A stretch of 64,000 bases of DNA from Pacificimonas sp963710205 (GCA_963710205.1 CAVPZG010000005.1:62001-126000), one strand, 5' to 3'. Positions 29,135-38,519 are shown, counted from the stretch's first letter. Notes: generated from the letters alone by a model not told the origin. Translations and numbers: made by a program.

Positions 29135-29240
29135 CACATTTCTCTCTTCTTTCAGTGCCGATCGCTGACATGCGGCAATCGCATGCCCCTCCGGCTTTCC
29201 ATAAAAACACACGGCGGGAACGTGAGTCCCCGCCGTGTGT
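29135..29240 (-). promoter_or_regulatory. rpsF leader with terminator-like hairpin and second stem
   Basis: Reading toward rpsF, 12-base arms (ACACACGGCGGG and CCCGCCGTGTGT on the plus strand, outer ends 29207 and 29240) form a strong hairpin followed by TTTTTA. About 30 bases later CATGCG and CGCATG form a second stem, itself bracketed by GCCG and CGGC. Known bacterial rpsF leaders bind the S6-S18 complex through a CCG-containing structure to repress their own operon. A similar role is inferred here. The transcription start is not known, so the hairpin might instead stop a transcript from further upstream. Confidence 0.5.
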
Positions 29241-29380
29241 GGATCCGGTCATAGGGGAGAACGTCGCGATTGGCAAGTCTTGCGAGAGGCCTCGCCCCCG
29301 CGCATTTGTCCATATGTCAAATCGATCCCATTTGCGTTATGGAGCGGCGGAACGGACTGTAATTGGGGTTAAATCTTAAC

Positions 29381-30883
29381 ATGAATCAATCTGGAGCCAA
29401 CCCCGGTCGATCACTTACGGGCACGGGCGGGCTGGATCATATTCTGCGCGGCGGACTGACGAGCCACCGGCTGTATCTGGTGGAGGGGACGCCAGGCACC
29501 GGCAAGACGACGCTGGCGCTGAAATTTCTGATGGAAGGCCGCGCGCAGGGTGAAACCGCGCTCTACGTGACCCTGTCGGAGACGAAAAGCGAGCTGGAGG
29601 CGGTTGCGAGATCGCATGACTGGTCGCTGGACGGCATCGAGATTTTCGAACTGGTGAACGAGGACGGCATCAGCAGCGAAAATGAACAGTCGCTGCTGCA
29701 TCCCAGTGAAGTCGAACTGGGCGAGACCGTGCGCGGCGTCATTGCACAGGTCGAGGAATGCAATCCACAGCGGGTTGTTCTGGACAGCCTGTCTGAACTG
29801 CGGCTGCTGGCGCAGAATCCCCTGCGCTACCGCCGGCAGATCCTGGCGCTGAAACATTTTTTCGCCAAGCGAAACTGCACCGTATTGATGCTGGACGACC
29901 GCTCGTCCGAACCGGGCGACCTGCAATTGCACAGCATCGCGCATGGCGTGATTTCACTGGAACAGTCCGCCAACGATTTCGGCTCGGAACGGCGGCGGCT
30001 GAGAATCGTCAAGATGCGCGGGTTGAAATATAGCGGCGGCTATCACGACTTCACCATCGAGAAGGGCGGGATCCGCGTCTATCCCCGGCTGATCGCCGCG
30101 GAGCATCACCGCGACTTTACCAGCGAACCTGCCACGACTGGCATCGAGGGACTTGACGCCCTGCTGGGCAGGGGCCTGCTGCCGGGCACCGGTACGCTGC
30201 TGATCGGCCCGGCGGGGGTCGGCAAGACCACGACCGCCGTGCGCTGCGTGATCGCCGGCCTGGAGCGCGGGAAGAAGGCGGCCTATTATCTGTTCGACGA
30301 ACGGCTGGCGACGCTGCTGATCCGCTCTGCCGCCCTCGATATGGACCTGCAGCCCTATATCGACAGCGGTCAGCTAGCGATCCGGCAGGTCGATCCCGCT
30401 GAACTGTCACCGGGAGAATTCGCGGGGGCCGTGCAGACATCGGTCGAGGAGGAGGGCGCGGATTTCATCGTGATCGACAGTCTGAATGGCTATCTGCACG
30501 CGATGCCCAGCGACAATTTCCTGATCCTGCAGATGCACGAACTGCTGAGCTATCTGAACCAGCAGGGAATCATTTCCCTGATGATCCTGGGCCAGCACGG
30601 CGTGATGGGTGAACTGCGATCCGACGTCGATATCAGTTACCTGGCCGACAGCGTGATGCTGTTCCGCTTTTTCGAAGCGGCGGGAGAAATTCACAAATCG
30701 ATAGCCGTCGTGAAAACCAGAACATCGGACCACGAACGCACGATACGGGAGTTCAGGATTGACAGCGAGGGAATTTCGGTAGGCGAGCCGATGACGAGTT
30801 TCGAAGGCGTCCTGACCGGCAATCCGCAATATCAGGCCGATGGTGGCGGTCTGATCGATCCATCCGCTCATGCCGGAGATTAA
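29381..30883 (+). CDS. KaiC-family ATPase with two RecA-like domains
   Basis: A 500-residue cytoplasmic ATPase of the circadian-clock KaiC superfamily. The first P-loop is GTPGTGKTT (lysine at residue 42) and the second GPAGVGKTT (Lys282). The CII end contains DVDISYLADSVML, where cyanobacterial KaiC has its Ser-Thr phosphosite pair; here the pair is Ser419-Tyr420. The ATG at 29381 was chosen over a TTG 18 bases upstream. The last 14 bases overlap the histidine kinase gene, so the two proteins are probably partners. No kaiA or kaiB is present, so a true oscillator is unlikely. A role in signalling or stress timing is inferred. Confidence 0.88.
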   Translation: MNQSGANPGRSLTGTGGLDHILRGGLTSHRLYLVEGTPGTGKTTLALKFLMEGRAQGETALYVTLSETKSELEAVARSHDWSLDGIEIFELVNEDGISSENEQSLLHPSEVELGETVRGVIAQVEECNPQRVVLDSLSELRLLAQNPLRYRRQILALKHFFAKRNCTVLMLDDRSSEPGDLQLHSIAHGVISLEQSANDFGSERRRLRIVKMRGLKYSGGYHDFTIEKGGIRVYPRLIAAEHHRDFTSEPATTGIEGLDALLGRGLLPGTGTLLIGPAGVGKTTTAVRCVIAGLERGKKAAYYLFDERLATLLIRSAALDMDLQPYIDSGQLAIRQVDPAELSPGEFAGAVQTSVEEEGADFIVIDSLNGYLHAMPSDNFLILQMHELLSYLNQQGIISLMILGQHGVMGELRSDVDISYLADSVMLFRFFEAAGEIHKSIAVVKTRTSDHERTIREFRIDSEGISVGEPMTSFEGVLTGNPQYQADGGGLIDPSAHAGD

Positions 30884-33284
30884 CGGGGAGCCGACGCTCT
30901 CCGTCGCCATTCTGGCCCCGCGCGGGCGCGACGCGGAGGTTGCCGCCGCCCTGTTGCAGGGACGGGGCATCGACAGCGTGTCCGCGGGATCGGTCGCCGA
31001 CCTGCTATCGCTGGTCGACGGCGGCATCGGCACCGTGCTGGTTGCGGAAGAAGCACTGATGGGGCCGGACCTGGCCCGTCTGCATGACTGGGTGGGCGCG
31101 CAGCCGGCCTGGTCCGACCTGCCGTTTGTCGTGCTGACGAATGGCGGCACATCCGCACGGTCGAAAGCGGAGCGCGACCGCATCGACGCGCTGGGCAACG
31201 CACTTCTTCTTGGACGGCCGCTGCACGCGGACGAGCTGGTCCGCGCGGTGCAGTCGGCATTGAAGGCGCGCCGACGGCAATATGAAGCCCGTGCCCGCAT
31301 GGCGGAGTTGCAGCTTCGGGAAGCTGCGCTGGCGGAAAGCGAACGCAAGTTCCACGCCATCGCCAATTCCGTCGATCAGATGATCTGGTCGACCCTGCCG
31401 GACGGTTTTCACGATTATTACAACGACCGCTGGTATGAATATACCGGCGTTCCGAAGGGATCGACGGACGGCGAAGCGTGGAATGAAATTTTTCATCCGG
31501 ACGATCAGGAGCGTGCCTGGGCGACGTGGAATCATAGCCTGGCAACAGGTGAGCCCTATCACATCGAATATCGCCTGCGGCACCATAGCGGGAACTATCG
31601 CTGGGTGCTGGGGCGGGCGCAGCCGGTCAGGGACGATGCCGGGACAATCATCCGCTGGTACGGATCATGCACGGACATTCATGAACAGGTCATCGCGCGT
31701 GAAGAGCTGTCGAAGTCGCGGGAATATCTGGAAGTCGCGATCAGGGAGCGGACCGCGGAACTGGCAGAATTTTACACGAAGACGCCGGTGGCGCTGCACA
31801 CGCTGGACGCCGACGGGAAGCTGCTGAGCGTCAGCGATCGCTGGCTTTCCCTGATGAGCGGCGCGCGCAGGCAGGATGTGATCGGCAGGCCGATCACGGA
31901 TTTTGTGGCGCCGGAAAGCCTGACCGAACATAGCGAGGACTATGGACCCCGCCTGCTGCGGGAAGGCAGCATCGACGACATGCCCTATGTCGGCCTGACC
32001 ATGGATGGTCAGAAGATCGACCTGCTGGTTTCCGCACGATTGAGCCGGGCCACGGCGCAAAAGCCGCTGCGGATCATGGCATCGGTGGTTGACGTATCGA
32101 AGCGCAAGGAGGCCGAGGCGGCCCGCGATGCCGCCGAGGCGGCGCTGCGGCAAAGCCGAAAGCTGGAAACCATCGGCCAGCTGACTGGCGGCGTGGCGCA
32201 TGATTTCAACAACCTGCTGATGGCGATCCGGTCCAGTCTGGAACTGCTGGAACGCCGACTTGACCTGAACGATGAAAAAACGCGCAAGTTTCTGGAGAAT
32301 GCAGTGAAGGCGACGGAGCGCGGTGCCAGCCTGACCCAGCGGATGCTCGCCTTCGCCCGGAAACAGGATCTGAACGCCAAGGCCGTGGACGTCACGAAAC
32401 TGATCCCTGACATGCGCGACCTTCTGGAGCGCACGATCGGGCCTGAAATCCGGATTGAAACCAACATCGCGCCCAATGTGGCACAGGCCCTGGTGGACGC
32501 CAATCAGCTGGAAATGGCGATCCTTAACCTAGCGGTGAATGCGCGCGATGCGATGGAGGGCGCAGGAAAACTGACGATCAGCCTGAATTGCGCGCCAGTC
32601 GATGACCTCCCCGAACTGCGGCCTGATATCTATGTCCGCATCGCGGTCACCGATACTGGCATGGGCATGGACGAAGCGACGCTGGCACAGGCGATGGAAC
32701 CGTTTTTCACCACCAAGGGTGTGGGGAAGGGCACCGGCCTCGGCCTTCCCATGGTTTATGGCTTGGCCAGCCAGTCGGGAGGAACATTTCGAATGACAAG
32801 CAGTCCAGGCGAGGGCACGACCGCGGAAATCTACCTGCCGGTCGCGCAGGATGCGAGCGCCGATACGGCTGCTGAACCCGCCCGCGCGAAACCGGCGGAT
32901 GAACCCGGTTCGCCAAAGGTGATACTGGCCGTCGACGACGATGTTCTGGTGCTGATGGGGACGGTGGGTCTGCTGGAGGATTTCGGCCACGACGTTCTGG
33001 AAGCCAGTTCCGGGGCGCAGGCACTCGACATCCTGGCGCAACGGCCGGATATCCAACTGGTCATCACCGATCAGGCCATGCCCAACATGACAGGCGTGGA
33101 GCTGGCCAGAACCATCAAGTCGAAGCGACCGGACCTGCCTGTCATCCTGGCAAGCGGCTATGCTGAAATTCCGGAGGGTGCGGAGGAATTCATATCGGCG
33201 CGCCTGGAAAAACCCTTCAGCGACCAGCTATTGAAAAGCGTAATCGTCCGGACGATCGGTTCGGCACCGCGGCTGAACCGATAG
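30870..33284 (+). CDS. Hybrid histidine kinase: degenerate receiver, PAS, PAS, kinase, receiver
   Basis: An 804-residue soluble kinase without transmembrane segments. Residues 1-130 resemble a receiver fold without a clear phospho-aspartate. Two PAS domains follow (about 150-275 and 285-405; the first has YYNDRWYEYTG). The dimerisation domain has the phosphorylated His444 in GGVAHDFNNLL, and the ATPase has NLAVNARDAM, DTGMGMD and GTGLGLPM. A C-terminal receiver carries Asp734 in VITDQAMPNMTG. It overlaps the KaiC-like gene by 14 bases, so the pair likely forms one signalling unit. No separate DNA-binding regulator lies beside it. Confidence 0.92.
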   Translation: MPEINGEPTLSVAILAPRGRDAEVAAALLQGRGIDSVSAGSVADLLSLVDGGIGTVLVAEEALMGPDLARLHDWVGAQPAWSDLPFVVLTNGGTSARSKAERDRIDALGNALLLGRPLHADELVRAVQSALKARRRQYEARARMAELQLREAALAESERKFHAIANSVDQMIWSTLPDGFHDYYNDRWYEYTGVPKGSTDGEAWNEIFHPDDQERAWATWNHSLATGEPYHIEYRLRHHSGNYRWVLGRAQPVRDDAGTIIRWYGSCTDIHEQVIAREELSKSREYLEVAIRERTAELAEFYTKTPVALHTLDADGKLLSVSDRWLSLMSGARRQDVIGRPITDFVAPESLTEHSEDYGPRLLREGSIDDMPYVGLTMDGQKIDLLVSARLSRATAQKPLRIMASVVDVSKRKEAEAARDAAEAALRQSRKLETIGQLTGGVAHDFNNLLMAIRSSLELLERRLDLNDEKTRKFLENAVKATERGASLTQRMLAFARKQDLNAKAVDVTKLIPDMRDLLERTIGPEIRIETNIAPNVAQALVDANQLEMAILNLAVNARDAMEGAGKLTISLNCAPVDDLPELRPDIYVRIAVTDTGMGMDEATLAQAMEPFFTTKGVGKGTGLGLPMVYGLASQSGGTFRMTSSPGEGTTAEIYLPVAQDASADTAAEPARAKPADEPGSPKVILAVDDDVLVLMGTVGLLEDFGHDVLEASSGAQALDILAQRPDIQLVITDQAMPNMTGVELARTIKSKRPDLPVILASGYAEIPEGAEEFISARLEKPFSDQLLKSVIVRTIGSAPRLNR

Positions 33285-33342
33285 AGGGGAAGGGGATGAT
33301 AGCGCCGGGCCGTGTCCGATATTTGCGCGCACGTTCCGGAGC

Positions 33343-33390
33343 GAACGCGTCTTCGGCCAAACGTCCCGTCGGCTAAACCCGCCTTCGGCT
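33343..33390. repeat. Imperfect 16-base repeat, three copies, just after lpd
   Basis: On the minus strand three consecutive units read AGCCGAAGGCGGGTTT, AGCCGACGGGACGTTT and GGCCGAAGACGCGTTC. They begin at the lpd stop codon. Each unit could form a small stem; no T tract follows. This may be the 3-prime end region of the bkd transcript. Confidence 0.6.
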
Positions 33391-34790
33391 TAAATATGCA
33401 GGGCGTGGCCAAGCGCGCGGAGGGCGGCCTCCTGCACCGCTTCGCCCTGCGTCGGATGGGCGTGGATGGTTCCCGCGATATCCTCAAGCGCCGCGCCCAT
33501 TTCGAGAGCGAGGCCGAAGGCGGCGGAAAGTTCGGCGCAGCCCTTGCCGACGGCCTGCAGACCGAGGACGAGGTGATTGTCGGCACGGGCGACCACGCGC
33601 ACGAAGCCGCCGGAAGCGTCCCCACCGGATTCCATGGTCAGCGCGCGGCCATTGGCGGCGAAGGGGAAGATGGCCGTGTCGATATCATGGCCGGCCGCCT
33701 TCGCTTCGTCGGGAGAGAGGCCCGCGCTGACGATTTCGGGATCGGTGAAGCAGATGGCGGGGATGGCGGCCTTGTCCCAGCGGCGCCGGTGGCCCGCGAC
33801 GATTTCCGCAACCATCTCGCCCTGCGCCATGGCGCGGTGGGCAAGCATGGGTTCGCCGGTGACGTCGCCGATCGCGTAGATGCCGGACATGCTGGTGCGG
33901 CAGCGGTCGTCGATGCGGATGTGGCGTCCGTCCATGTCGAGCACGAGATTTTCGCGGCCCCAGCCCTCGGTAAGCGGGCGGCGGCCGACGGTGACGAGAA
34001 TCTTGTCCGCCCTGACCGTCTCGGCCTTGCCATCCGCGTTCTCGATCTCAAGGCCGGATTTCGCCTTTCCCTTTGCCTTTGCGGCAAGGCGCAGGTCGAT
34101 ACCGAGCGCGGCGGCACGCTTCGCCACCGGTTTTGTGAGATCGCTGTCATACAGCGGGAGGATGCGGTCCTCCGCCTCGACGATGGTGACTTTGGAGCCG
34201 AGCCTGGCATAGGCCATGCCGAGTTCCATGCCGATATAGCCCGCGCCAACGACGGCGAGATGTTCCGGCGGCGCGCCGAGCGACAGGGCTTCGGTGGAGG
34301 AAATGACATCGCCGCCAAAGGGCAGGAACGGCAGCTGAACGGGTTCGGACCCCGTGGCGATGCAGATAGCCTCCGCGCGGATGGTCAGGGGGCCATCGTC
34401 GCCCTCCACGCGCACGGTCTTGCCGTCAACGAAAACCGCGTGCCCGTTCACGGTTTTCACGCCCGCCTTCTTGAGGAGCGCGGCGACGCCGCCTGTCAGC
34501 CTGCCGACGATGCCGTCCTTCCAGGCGACGGTTTTTGCGAGGTCGAGCGCCGGTTTGCCCGCACTGATGCCGAGCGGATTGTCGCCCGCGAAATGCGCGG
34601 CCTTCTCGAATTCCTCGGCGGCGTGAATGAGCGCCTTCGACGGAATGCAGCCGACATTGAGGCAGGTGCCGCCAACGGGCGCGGCCTCGACGATGACGGT
34701 GTCGACGCCAAGCTGGCCCGCGCGAATGGCGGCGATATAACCGCCGGGACCGGCGCCGATGACGAGGAATTTGCAGGCTAGGTCGGTCAT
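33390..34790 (-). CDS. lpdA: Dihydrolipoyl dehydrogenase (E3)
   Basis: A 466-residue FAD enzyme that reoxidises the lipoyl groups of the keto-acid dehydrogenase complex. The FAD Rossmann motif GAGPGGYIAAIRAGQLG, the redox disulfide in GGTCLNVGCIPSKAL, the NAD motif GAGYIGMELG and the C-terminal histidine region HAHPTQGE are present. It is the last gene of the bkd operon, eight bases after E2, so it likely serves the branched-chain complex. Confidence 0.96.
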   Translation of the reverse strand: MTDLACKFLVIGAGPGGYIAAIRAGQLGVDTVIVEAAPVGGTCLNVGCIPSKALIHAAEEFEKAAHFAGDNPLGISAGKPALDLAKTVAWKDGIVGRLTGGVAALLKKAGVKTVNGHAVFVDGKTVRVEGDDGPLTIRAEAICIATGSEPVQLPFLPFGGDVISSTEALSLGAPPEHLAVVGAGYIGMELGMAYARLGSKVTIVEAEDRILPLYDSDLTKPVAKRAAALGIDLRLAAKAKGKAKSGLEIENADGKAETVRADKILVTVGRRPLTEGWGRENLVLDMDGRHIRIDDRCRTSMSGIYAIGDVTGEPMLAHRAMAQGEMVAEIVAGHRRRWDKAAIPAICFTDPEIVSAGLSPDEAKAAGHDIDTAIFPFAANGRALTMESGGDASGGFVRVVARADNHLVLGLQAVGKGCAELSAAFGLALEMGAALEDIAGTIHAHPTQGEAVQEAALRALGHALHI

Positions 34791-34798
34791 TTGGAGCG

Positions 34799-36163
34799 CT
34801 AGTCCTCAATGAAAATCATGGCGGGAGCCTCAAGCAGCGCCTTGATGCGCTGGATGAAAACGGCGGCGTCCCAGCCGTCGATGACACGGTGGTCGAAGCT
34901 GGAGGAAAGGTTCATCATCTTGCGCGGTACGAACTGGGTGTCCTGCCACACGGGCATCACGCGCATCTTGTTGACGCCGATGATGGCCACCTCGGGATGG
35001 TTGATGACCGGCGTCGTGACGATGCCGCCCATGGCGCCAAGCGACGTGATGGTGATGGTCGAGCCGGACAGCTCGTCGCGGCTGGCCGTGCCGTCTTTCG
35101 CGGCGTCGGCAAGGCGATTGAGCTCAGCCGCGCAGTCCCAGAGCGACAGCGATTCCACATGTTTCACGACGGGGACCACGAGGCCGTTGTCGGTTTGCGC
35201 AGCGACGCCCATGTGCATGCCGCCGTGCCGGTGGACCACATTCGCGTCGTCGTCATAGCGCGCGTTCATCTGCGGCTGTTCGCGGATGGCGCGGACCATG
35301 GCCTGCATCAGGAAGGGGAGCAATGTGAGCTTGGGGCGATGGGCGCCGCGCCCGGCATTCAGCTTCGCGCGCAATTCCTCCAGCGCCGTGACGTCGATCT
35401 CGTCGACATAGGTGATGTGCGGGATGCGGGATTTCGCGGTCGCCATTTTCTCGGCGATCTTGCGCCGCAGGCCGACGATGCGGATTTCCTCGGTGGAGGT
35501 GTCGCGTGTCCGCATCGCGCCGCCGCCGCCCGCACCCTCTCCGCCGGACGCGATAAACGCGTCGAGGTCGTCCATGGTGATGCGGTTCGCCGCGGCGCTG
35601 CCAGGCACGCGGCGCAGGTCGACACCCGCATCCATCGCCTTCCGGCGGACGGCGGGGGAGGCCAGCGGTTTTTCGCCGTCCACGCGGGGCACGGCGGCCA
35701 TCGGACGGTAATTGCCGGTGGGACCGGAGGCGGCCTTTGCCGGGGCAGCGGGCCTGGGATCGGGAACGGCCTTCTCCGGCTCGGCCGTCTCCGCGGGCGC
35801 AGGCGCCGCATCCTCCTTTTGGCGCGCGTCCTCGCCCGGCGATTGCGGTTCGGAGCCGGCGTCTTCCGCAGAGCGGACGCTGACTTCGTCCATGTCGCCG
35901 GGTTTGGCATTGCCTTCGCCCTCGACCTCCATGCGGATGATGGGGGAGCCGACTGCGACGATTTCGCCGATGTCGGGGCCGAGCCAGATGATCCGGCCAT
36001 CGCGCGGCGCGGGGATTTCGACGGTCGCCTTGTCGGTCATGACGGCGGCGAGGACCTGATCCTCGCGCACCTGGTCGCCGACCGCGACTTCCCATTCGAC
36101 GAGTTCCGCCTCGGCGACGCCCTCGCCGATATCCGGCATCTTGATGACCTGTTCGCCCATCAT
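34799..36163 (-). CDS. bkdB: Branched-chain keto-acid dehydrogenase E2 (lipoamide acyltransferase)
   Basis: A 454-residue E2 core enzyme. The N-terminal lipoyl domain has its lysine in MTDKATVEIPAP. An Ala/Pro/Glu-rich linker leads to the E3-binding domain (ASPAVRRKAMDAGVDL), then the catalytic domain ending with SFDHRVIDGWDAAVF (HxxxDG). Two adjacent ATGs are possible; 36163 overlaps the E1-beta stop by four bases and 36160 by one. The gene follows E1-beta directly, which with the E1 subunit types makes branched-chain specificity the best reading. Confidence 0.94.
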   Translation of the reverse strand: MMGEQVIKMPDIGEGVAEAELVEWEVAVGDQVREDQVLAAVMTDKATVEIPAPRDGRIIWLGPDIGEIVAVGSPIIRMEVEGEGNAKPGDMDEVSVRSAEDAGSEPQSPGEDARQKEDAAPAPAETAEPEKAVPDPRPAAPAKAASGPTGNYRPMAAVPRVDGEKPLASPAVRRKAMDAGVDLRRVPGSAAANRITMDDLDAFIASGGEGAGGGGAMRTRDTSTEEIRIVGLRRKIAEKMATAKSRIPHITYVDEIDVTALEELRAKLNAGRGAHRPKLTLLPFLMQAMVRAIREQPQMNARYDDDANVVHRHGGMHMGVAAQTDNGLVVPVVKHVESLSLWDCAAELNRLADAAKDGTASRDELSGSTITITSLGAMGGIVTTPVINHPEVAIIGVNKMRVMPVWQDTQFVPRKMMNLSSSFDHRVIDGWDAAVFIQRIKALLEAPAMIFIED

Positions 36164-37176
36164 TCGGTCTCCATGACTTCGACAAGCGCCTTGCCGACGC
36201 GGGCGGGGCCGGGAAAATAGTCCCACTCATGCGCGTGCGGATAGGGCGTGTCATAGCCCGTCACGCGGATCATGGGGGCCTGCAGCGAATAGAAGCAGTG
36301 ATGCGCCACCAGCGCGGCTAGTTCCGCGCCGAAACCGCATGTGCGTGTGGCCTCGTGCACGATGACACAGCGACCTGTTTTCTCGACCGATTTCTGAATG
36401 GTATCGAGGTCGAGCGGGACGATCGACCGCAGATCGACCACTTCCGCATCGATGCCGGTTTCCTCGGCCGCGGCGAGCGCGACGTGAACCATCGTGCCAT
36501 AGGCAAGAACGGTCACGGCGGAGCCGGCGCGGCGGATGGCGGCGCTGCCGAGGGGGACGGTGTAATGCCCCTCCGGCACCTCGCCCAGTTCATGCTTGGA
36601 CCAAGGCGTGATCGCAGCCTCGTGATGGCCGTCGAAAGGGCCGTTATAAAGGCGCTTGGGTTCGAGATAGATGACGGGATCGTCATCCTCTATGCTGGCG
36701 ATCAGCATGCCCTTCGCGTCATAGGGGTTGGACGGGATCACCGTCTTCAGCCCCGACACATGGGCGAACAGCGCCTCAGGACTTTGCGAATGGGTCTGGC
36801 CGCCGAAAATGCCGCCGCCTGTCGGCATGCGGACCGTCAAGGGGGCGATGAAATCCTTGTTGGACCGGTGCCGCAGGCGCGCCGCCTCCGACACCAGCTG
36901 GTCGTAGGCGGGATACATGTAGTCGGCGAACTGGATTTCGACGCAGGGGCGGAGGCCATAAGCGCCCATGCCGATCGCCGCGCCGACGATGCCGCTTTCG
37001 TTGATGGGCGTGTCGAAGCAGCGCTGCGGGCCGTATTTTTCCTGCAGGCCCTTCGTGCAGCGGAAGACACCGCCAAAATAGCCGACATCCTGGCCGAAGA
37101 CGACGACCTTCTCATCGCGCCCCATGCACACGTCCTGCGCGTCGCGGATCGCCTCGATCATGGTCATGCGAGCCAT
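36160..37176 (-). CDS. bkdA2: Branched-chain keto-acid dehydrogenase E1 beta subunit
   Basis: The 338-residue beta half of the thiamine-diphosphate-dependent E1. MTMIEAIRDAQDVCMGRDE, FGQDVGYFGGVFRCT, FDTPINESGIVGAAIGMG and FADYMYPAYDQLVSEAARLR are family hallmarks. The ATG at 37176 overlaps the E1-alpha stop by one base (TGATG). Longer open frame to the right is only shadow of E1-alpha. Confidence 0.95.
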   Translation of the reverse strand: MARMTMIEAIRDAQDVCMGRDEKVVVFGQDVGYFGGVFRCTKGLQEKYGPQRCFDTPINESGIVGAAIGMGAYGLRPCVEIQFADYMYPAYDQLVSEAARLRHRSNKDFIAPLTVRMPTGGGIFGGQTHSQSPEALFAHVSGLKTVIPSNPYDAKGMLIASIEDDDPVIYLEPKRLYNGPFDGHHEAAITPWSKHELGEVPEGHYTVPLGSAAIRRAGSAVTVLAYGTMVHVALAAAEETGIDAEVVDLRSIVPLDLDTIQKSVEKTGRCVIVHEATRTCGFGAELAALVAHHCFYSLQAPMIRVTGYDTPYPHAHEWDYFPGPARVGKALVEVMETE

Positions 37177-38408
37177 CAGATGCCAGCCTCCTGCCGCTGC
37201 CGCACGAGGTGGGCCGGCGGCGTGGCGAACACGTCCTCGAACATGTCCTTCGGGCTGGGGTGGGGGCCGTCGTGCAGCGTCCCGTTCTTTTCGGCACGTT
37301 TTTGCGTTGCGATGATATCGGCGTCGATTTCCGCCTGCGCCTGCACGTGGCGCTCCTCGCTCCAGACGCCCCTGGCGACCAGGTGCGTCTTCAGCCGTTC
37401 GAGCGGGTCGCCGAGCGGCCAGTCGGCAGCCTCGGTCTTGGGGCGGTAGCCGGACGGATCGTCGGACGTCGAATGCGGCCCGGCGCGGTAGGTGACATGC
37501 TCGATGAGCGTCGCACCGTGGCCAAGATGCGCGCGCTCCGCCGCCCATTTGGCGACCGCGTGGACGGCGAGGAAGTCGTTGCCGTCCACGCGAAGGGCGG
37601 GAATGCCGAAACCAAGACCGCGCGACGCGAACGTCGCCGCCTTGCCGCGGGCAATGCCCTGGAATGTGGAAATCGCCCACTGGTTGTTGACGATGTTGAG
37701 GATGACAGGCGCGCGGAAGGTGGAGGCGAACACCAGCGCGGAATGGAAGTCCGATTCCGCGGTCGCACCGTCGCCGATCCAGCCGGCGGCGATTTTCGAG
37801 TCGCCCGCGATCGCCGACGCCATGGCCCAGCCGACCGCCTGGATGAACTGCGTGCCGAGATTGCCGGAGATGGAGAAGAAGCCCTTCTCCTTTGACGAAT
37901 ACATGATGGGCAACTGGCGTCCGAGCAGCGGATCGGCGCTGTTCGAATAGATCTGGTTCATCATGGTTTCGAGCGGATAGCCCGCCGTGACCAGCAGCCC
38001 CTGCTGACGGTAGGTCGGGAAATTCATGTCGCCGGGGCTGAGCGCCGCCTGAAAGGCGCAGGAGACCGCTTCCTCGCCCAGTGCCTGCATATAGAAACTG
38101 GTCTTGCCCTGACGCTGCGCCATGAGCATGCGCGCATCGAAACTGCGGACGGTCATCATGTTGCGGAGGCCCTGAAGCGCCTCCTCGTCGGTCAGCGAGC
38201 CCGCCCAGGGGCCAACGGCCTGCCCCTCATCATCCGTGACGCGAATGATGTCATAGGCGAGGTGATGAATGTCCTCCGCATCCACATCCACCGGTGGGCG
38301 CTTCGCAGCGCCGGCCTCCGGGACCACGAAGCCACTGAAATCCGGCGTGTCACCTGGACGACATTGCGGTTCGGGGACGTGAAGCTGAAATACCTTGTTG
38401 CCGTTCAT
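37176..38408 (-). CDS. bkdA1: Branched-chain keto-acid dehydrogenase E1 alpha subunit
   Basis: The 410-residue alpha half of E1, which decarboxylates the keto acids of valine, leucine and isoleucine. The thiamine-diphosphate motif runs from WIGDGATAESDFHSAL to NIVNNQWAIST. The phosphorylation-loop-like region YRAGPHSTSDDPSGYRP and the N-terminal QGKTSFYMQALGEEA are typical of the branched-chain type. It is the first gene of the operon; the upstream region contains two inverted repeats. Confidence 0.95.
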   Translation of the reverse strand: MNGNKVFQLHVPEPQCRPGDTPDFSGFVVPEAGAAKRPPVDVDAEDIHHLAYDIIRVTDDEGQAVGPWAGSLTDEEALQGLRNMMTVRSFDARMLMAQRQGKTSFYMQALGEEAVSCAFQAALSPGDMNFPTYRQQGLLVTAGYPLETMMNQIYSNSADPLLGRQLPIMYSSKEKGFFSISGNLGTQFIQAVGWAMASAIAGDSKIAAGWIGDGATAESDFHSALVFASTFRAPVILNIVNNQWAISTFQGIARGKAATFASRGLGFGIPALRVDGNDFLAVHAVAKWAAERAHLGHGATLIEHVTYRAGPHSTSDDPSGYRPKTEAADWPLGDPLERLKTHLVARGVWSEERHVQAQAEIDADIIATQKRAEKNGTLHDGPHPSPKDMFEDVFATPPAHLVRQRQEAGI

Positions 38409-38428
38409 TCCTGTCCTCTTGGGCTCGT

Positions 38429-38476
38429 GAAGCCTGTTCGTTAAAAACAGGGTGCCGCAACTTTCTTACAGGCTTC
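38429..38476 (-). promoter_or_regulatory. Long-range inverted repeat in the bkd leader
   Basis: GAAGCCTGT (38429-38437) and ACAGGCTTC (38468-38476) are perfect 9-base complements separated by 30 bases, starting 20 bases before the bkdA1 ATG. It may fold in the mRNA leader or be a regulator site. Confidence 0.45.
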
Positions 38477-38500
38477 TTTCCCGAATTGCGACAAGTGCCG

Positions 38501-38519
38501 CATGATTCGATAAATCATG
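38501..38519. promoter_or_regulatory. Operator-like dyad upstream of bkdA1
   Basis: CATGATT and AATCATG form perfect 7-base arms around CGATA, about 93 bases upstream of bkdA1. bkd operons are often controlled by Lrp-type regulators (BkdR in Pseudomonas); such a role here is only inferred. Confidence 0.4.

Noticed and set aside
29340..29380. GGAAC at 29349-29353 as the -35 of an EcfG stress promoter before the KaiC-like gene
   Set aside because: No CGTT -10 element at the required 16-17 base spacing.
34889..36220. Long plus-strand frame opposite the E2 gene
   Set aside because: Antisense shadow of bkdB, with no domain likeness.
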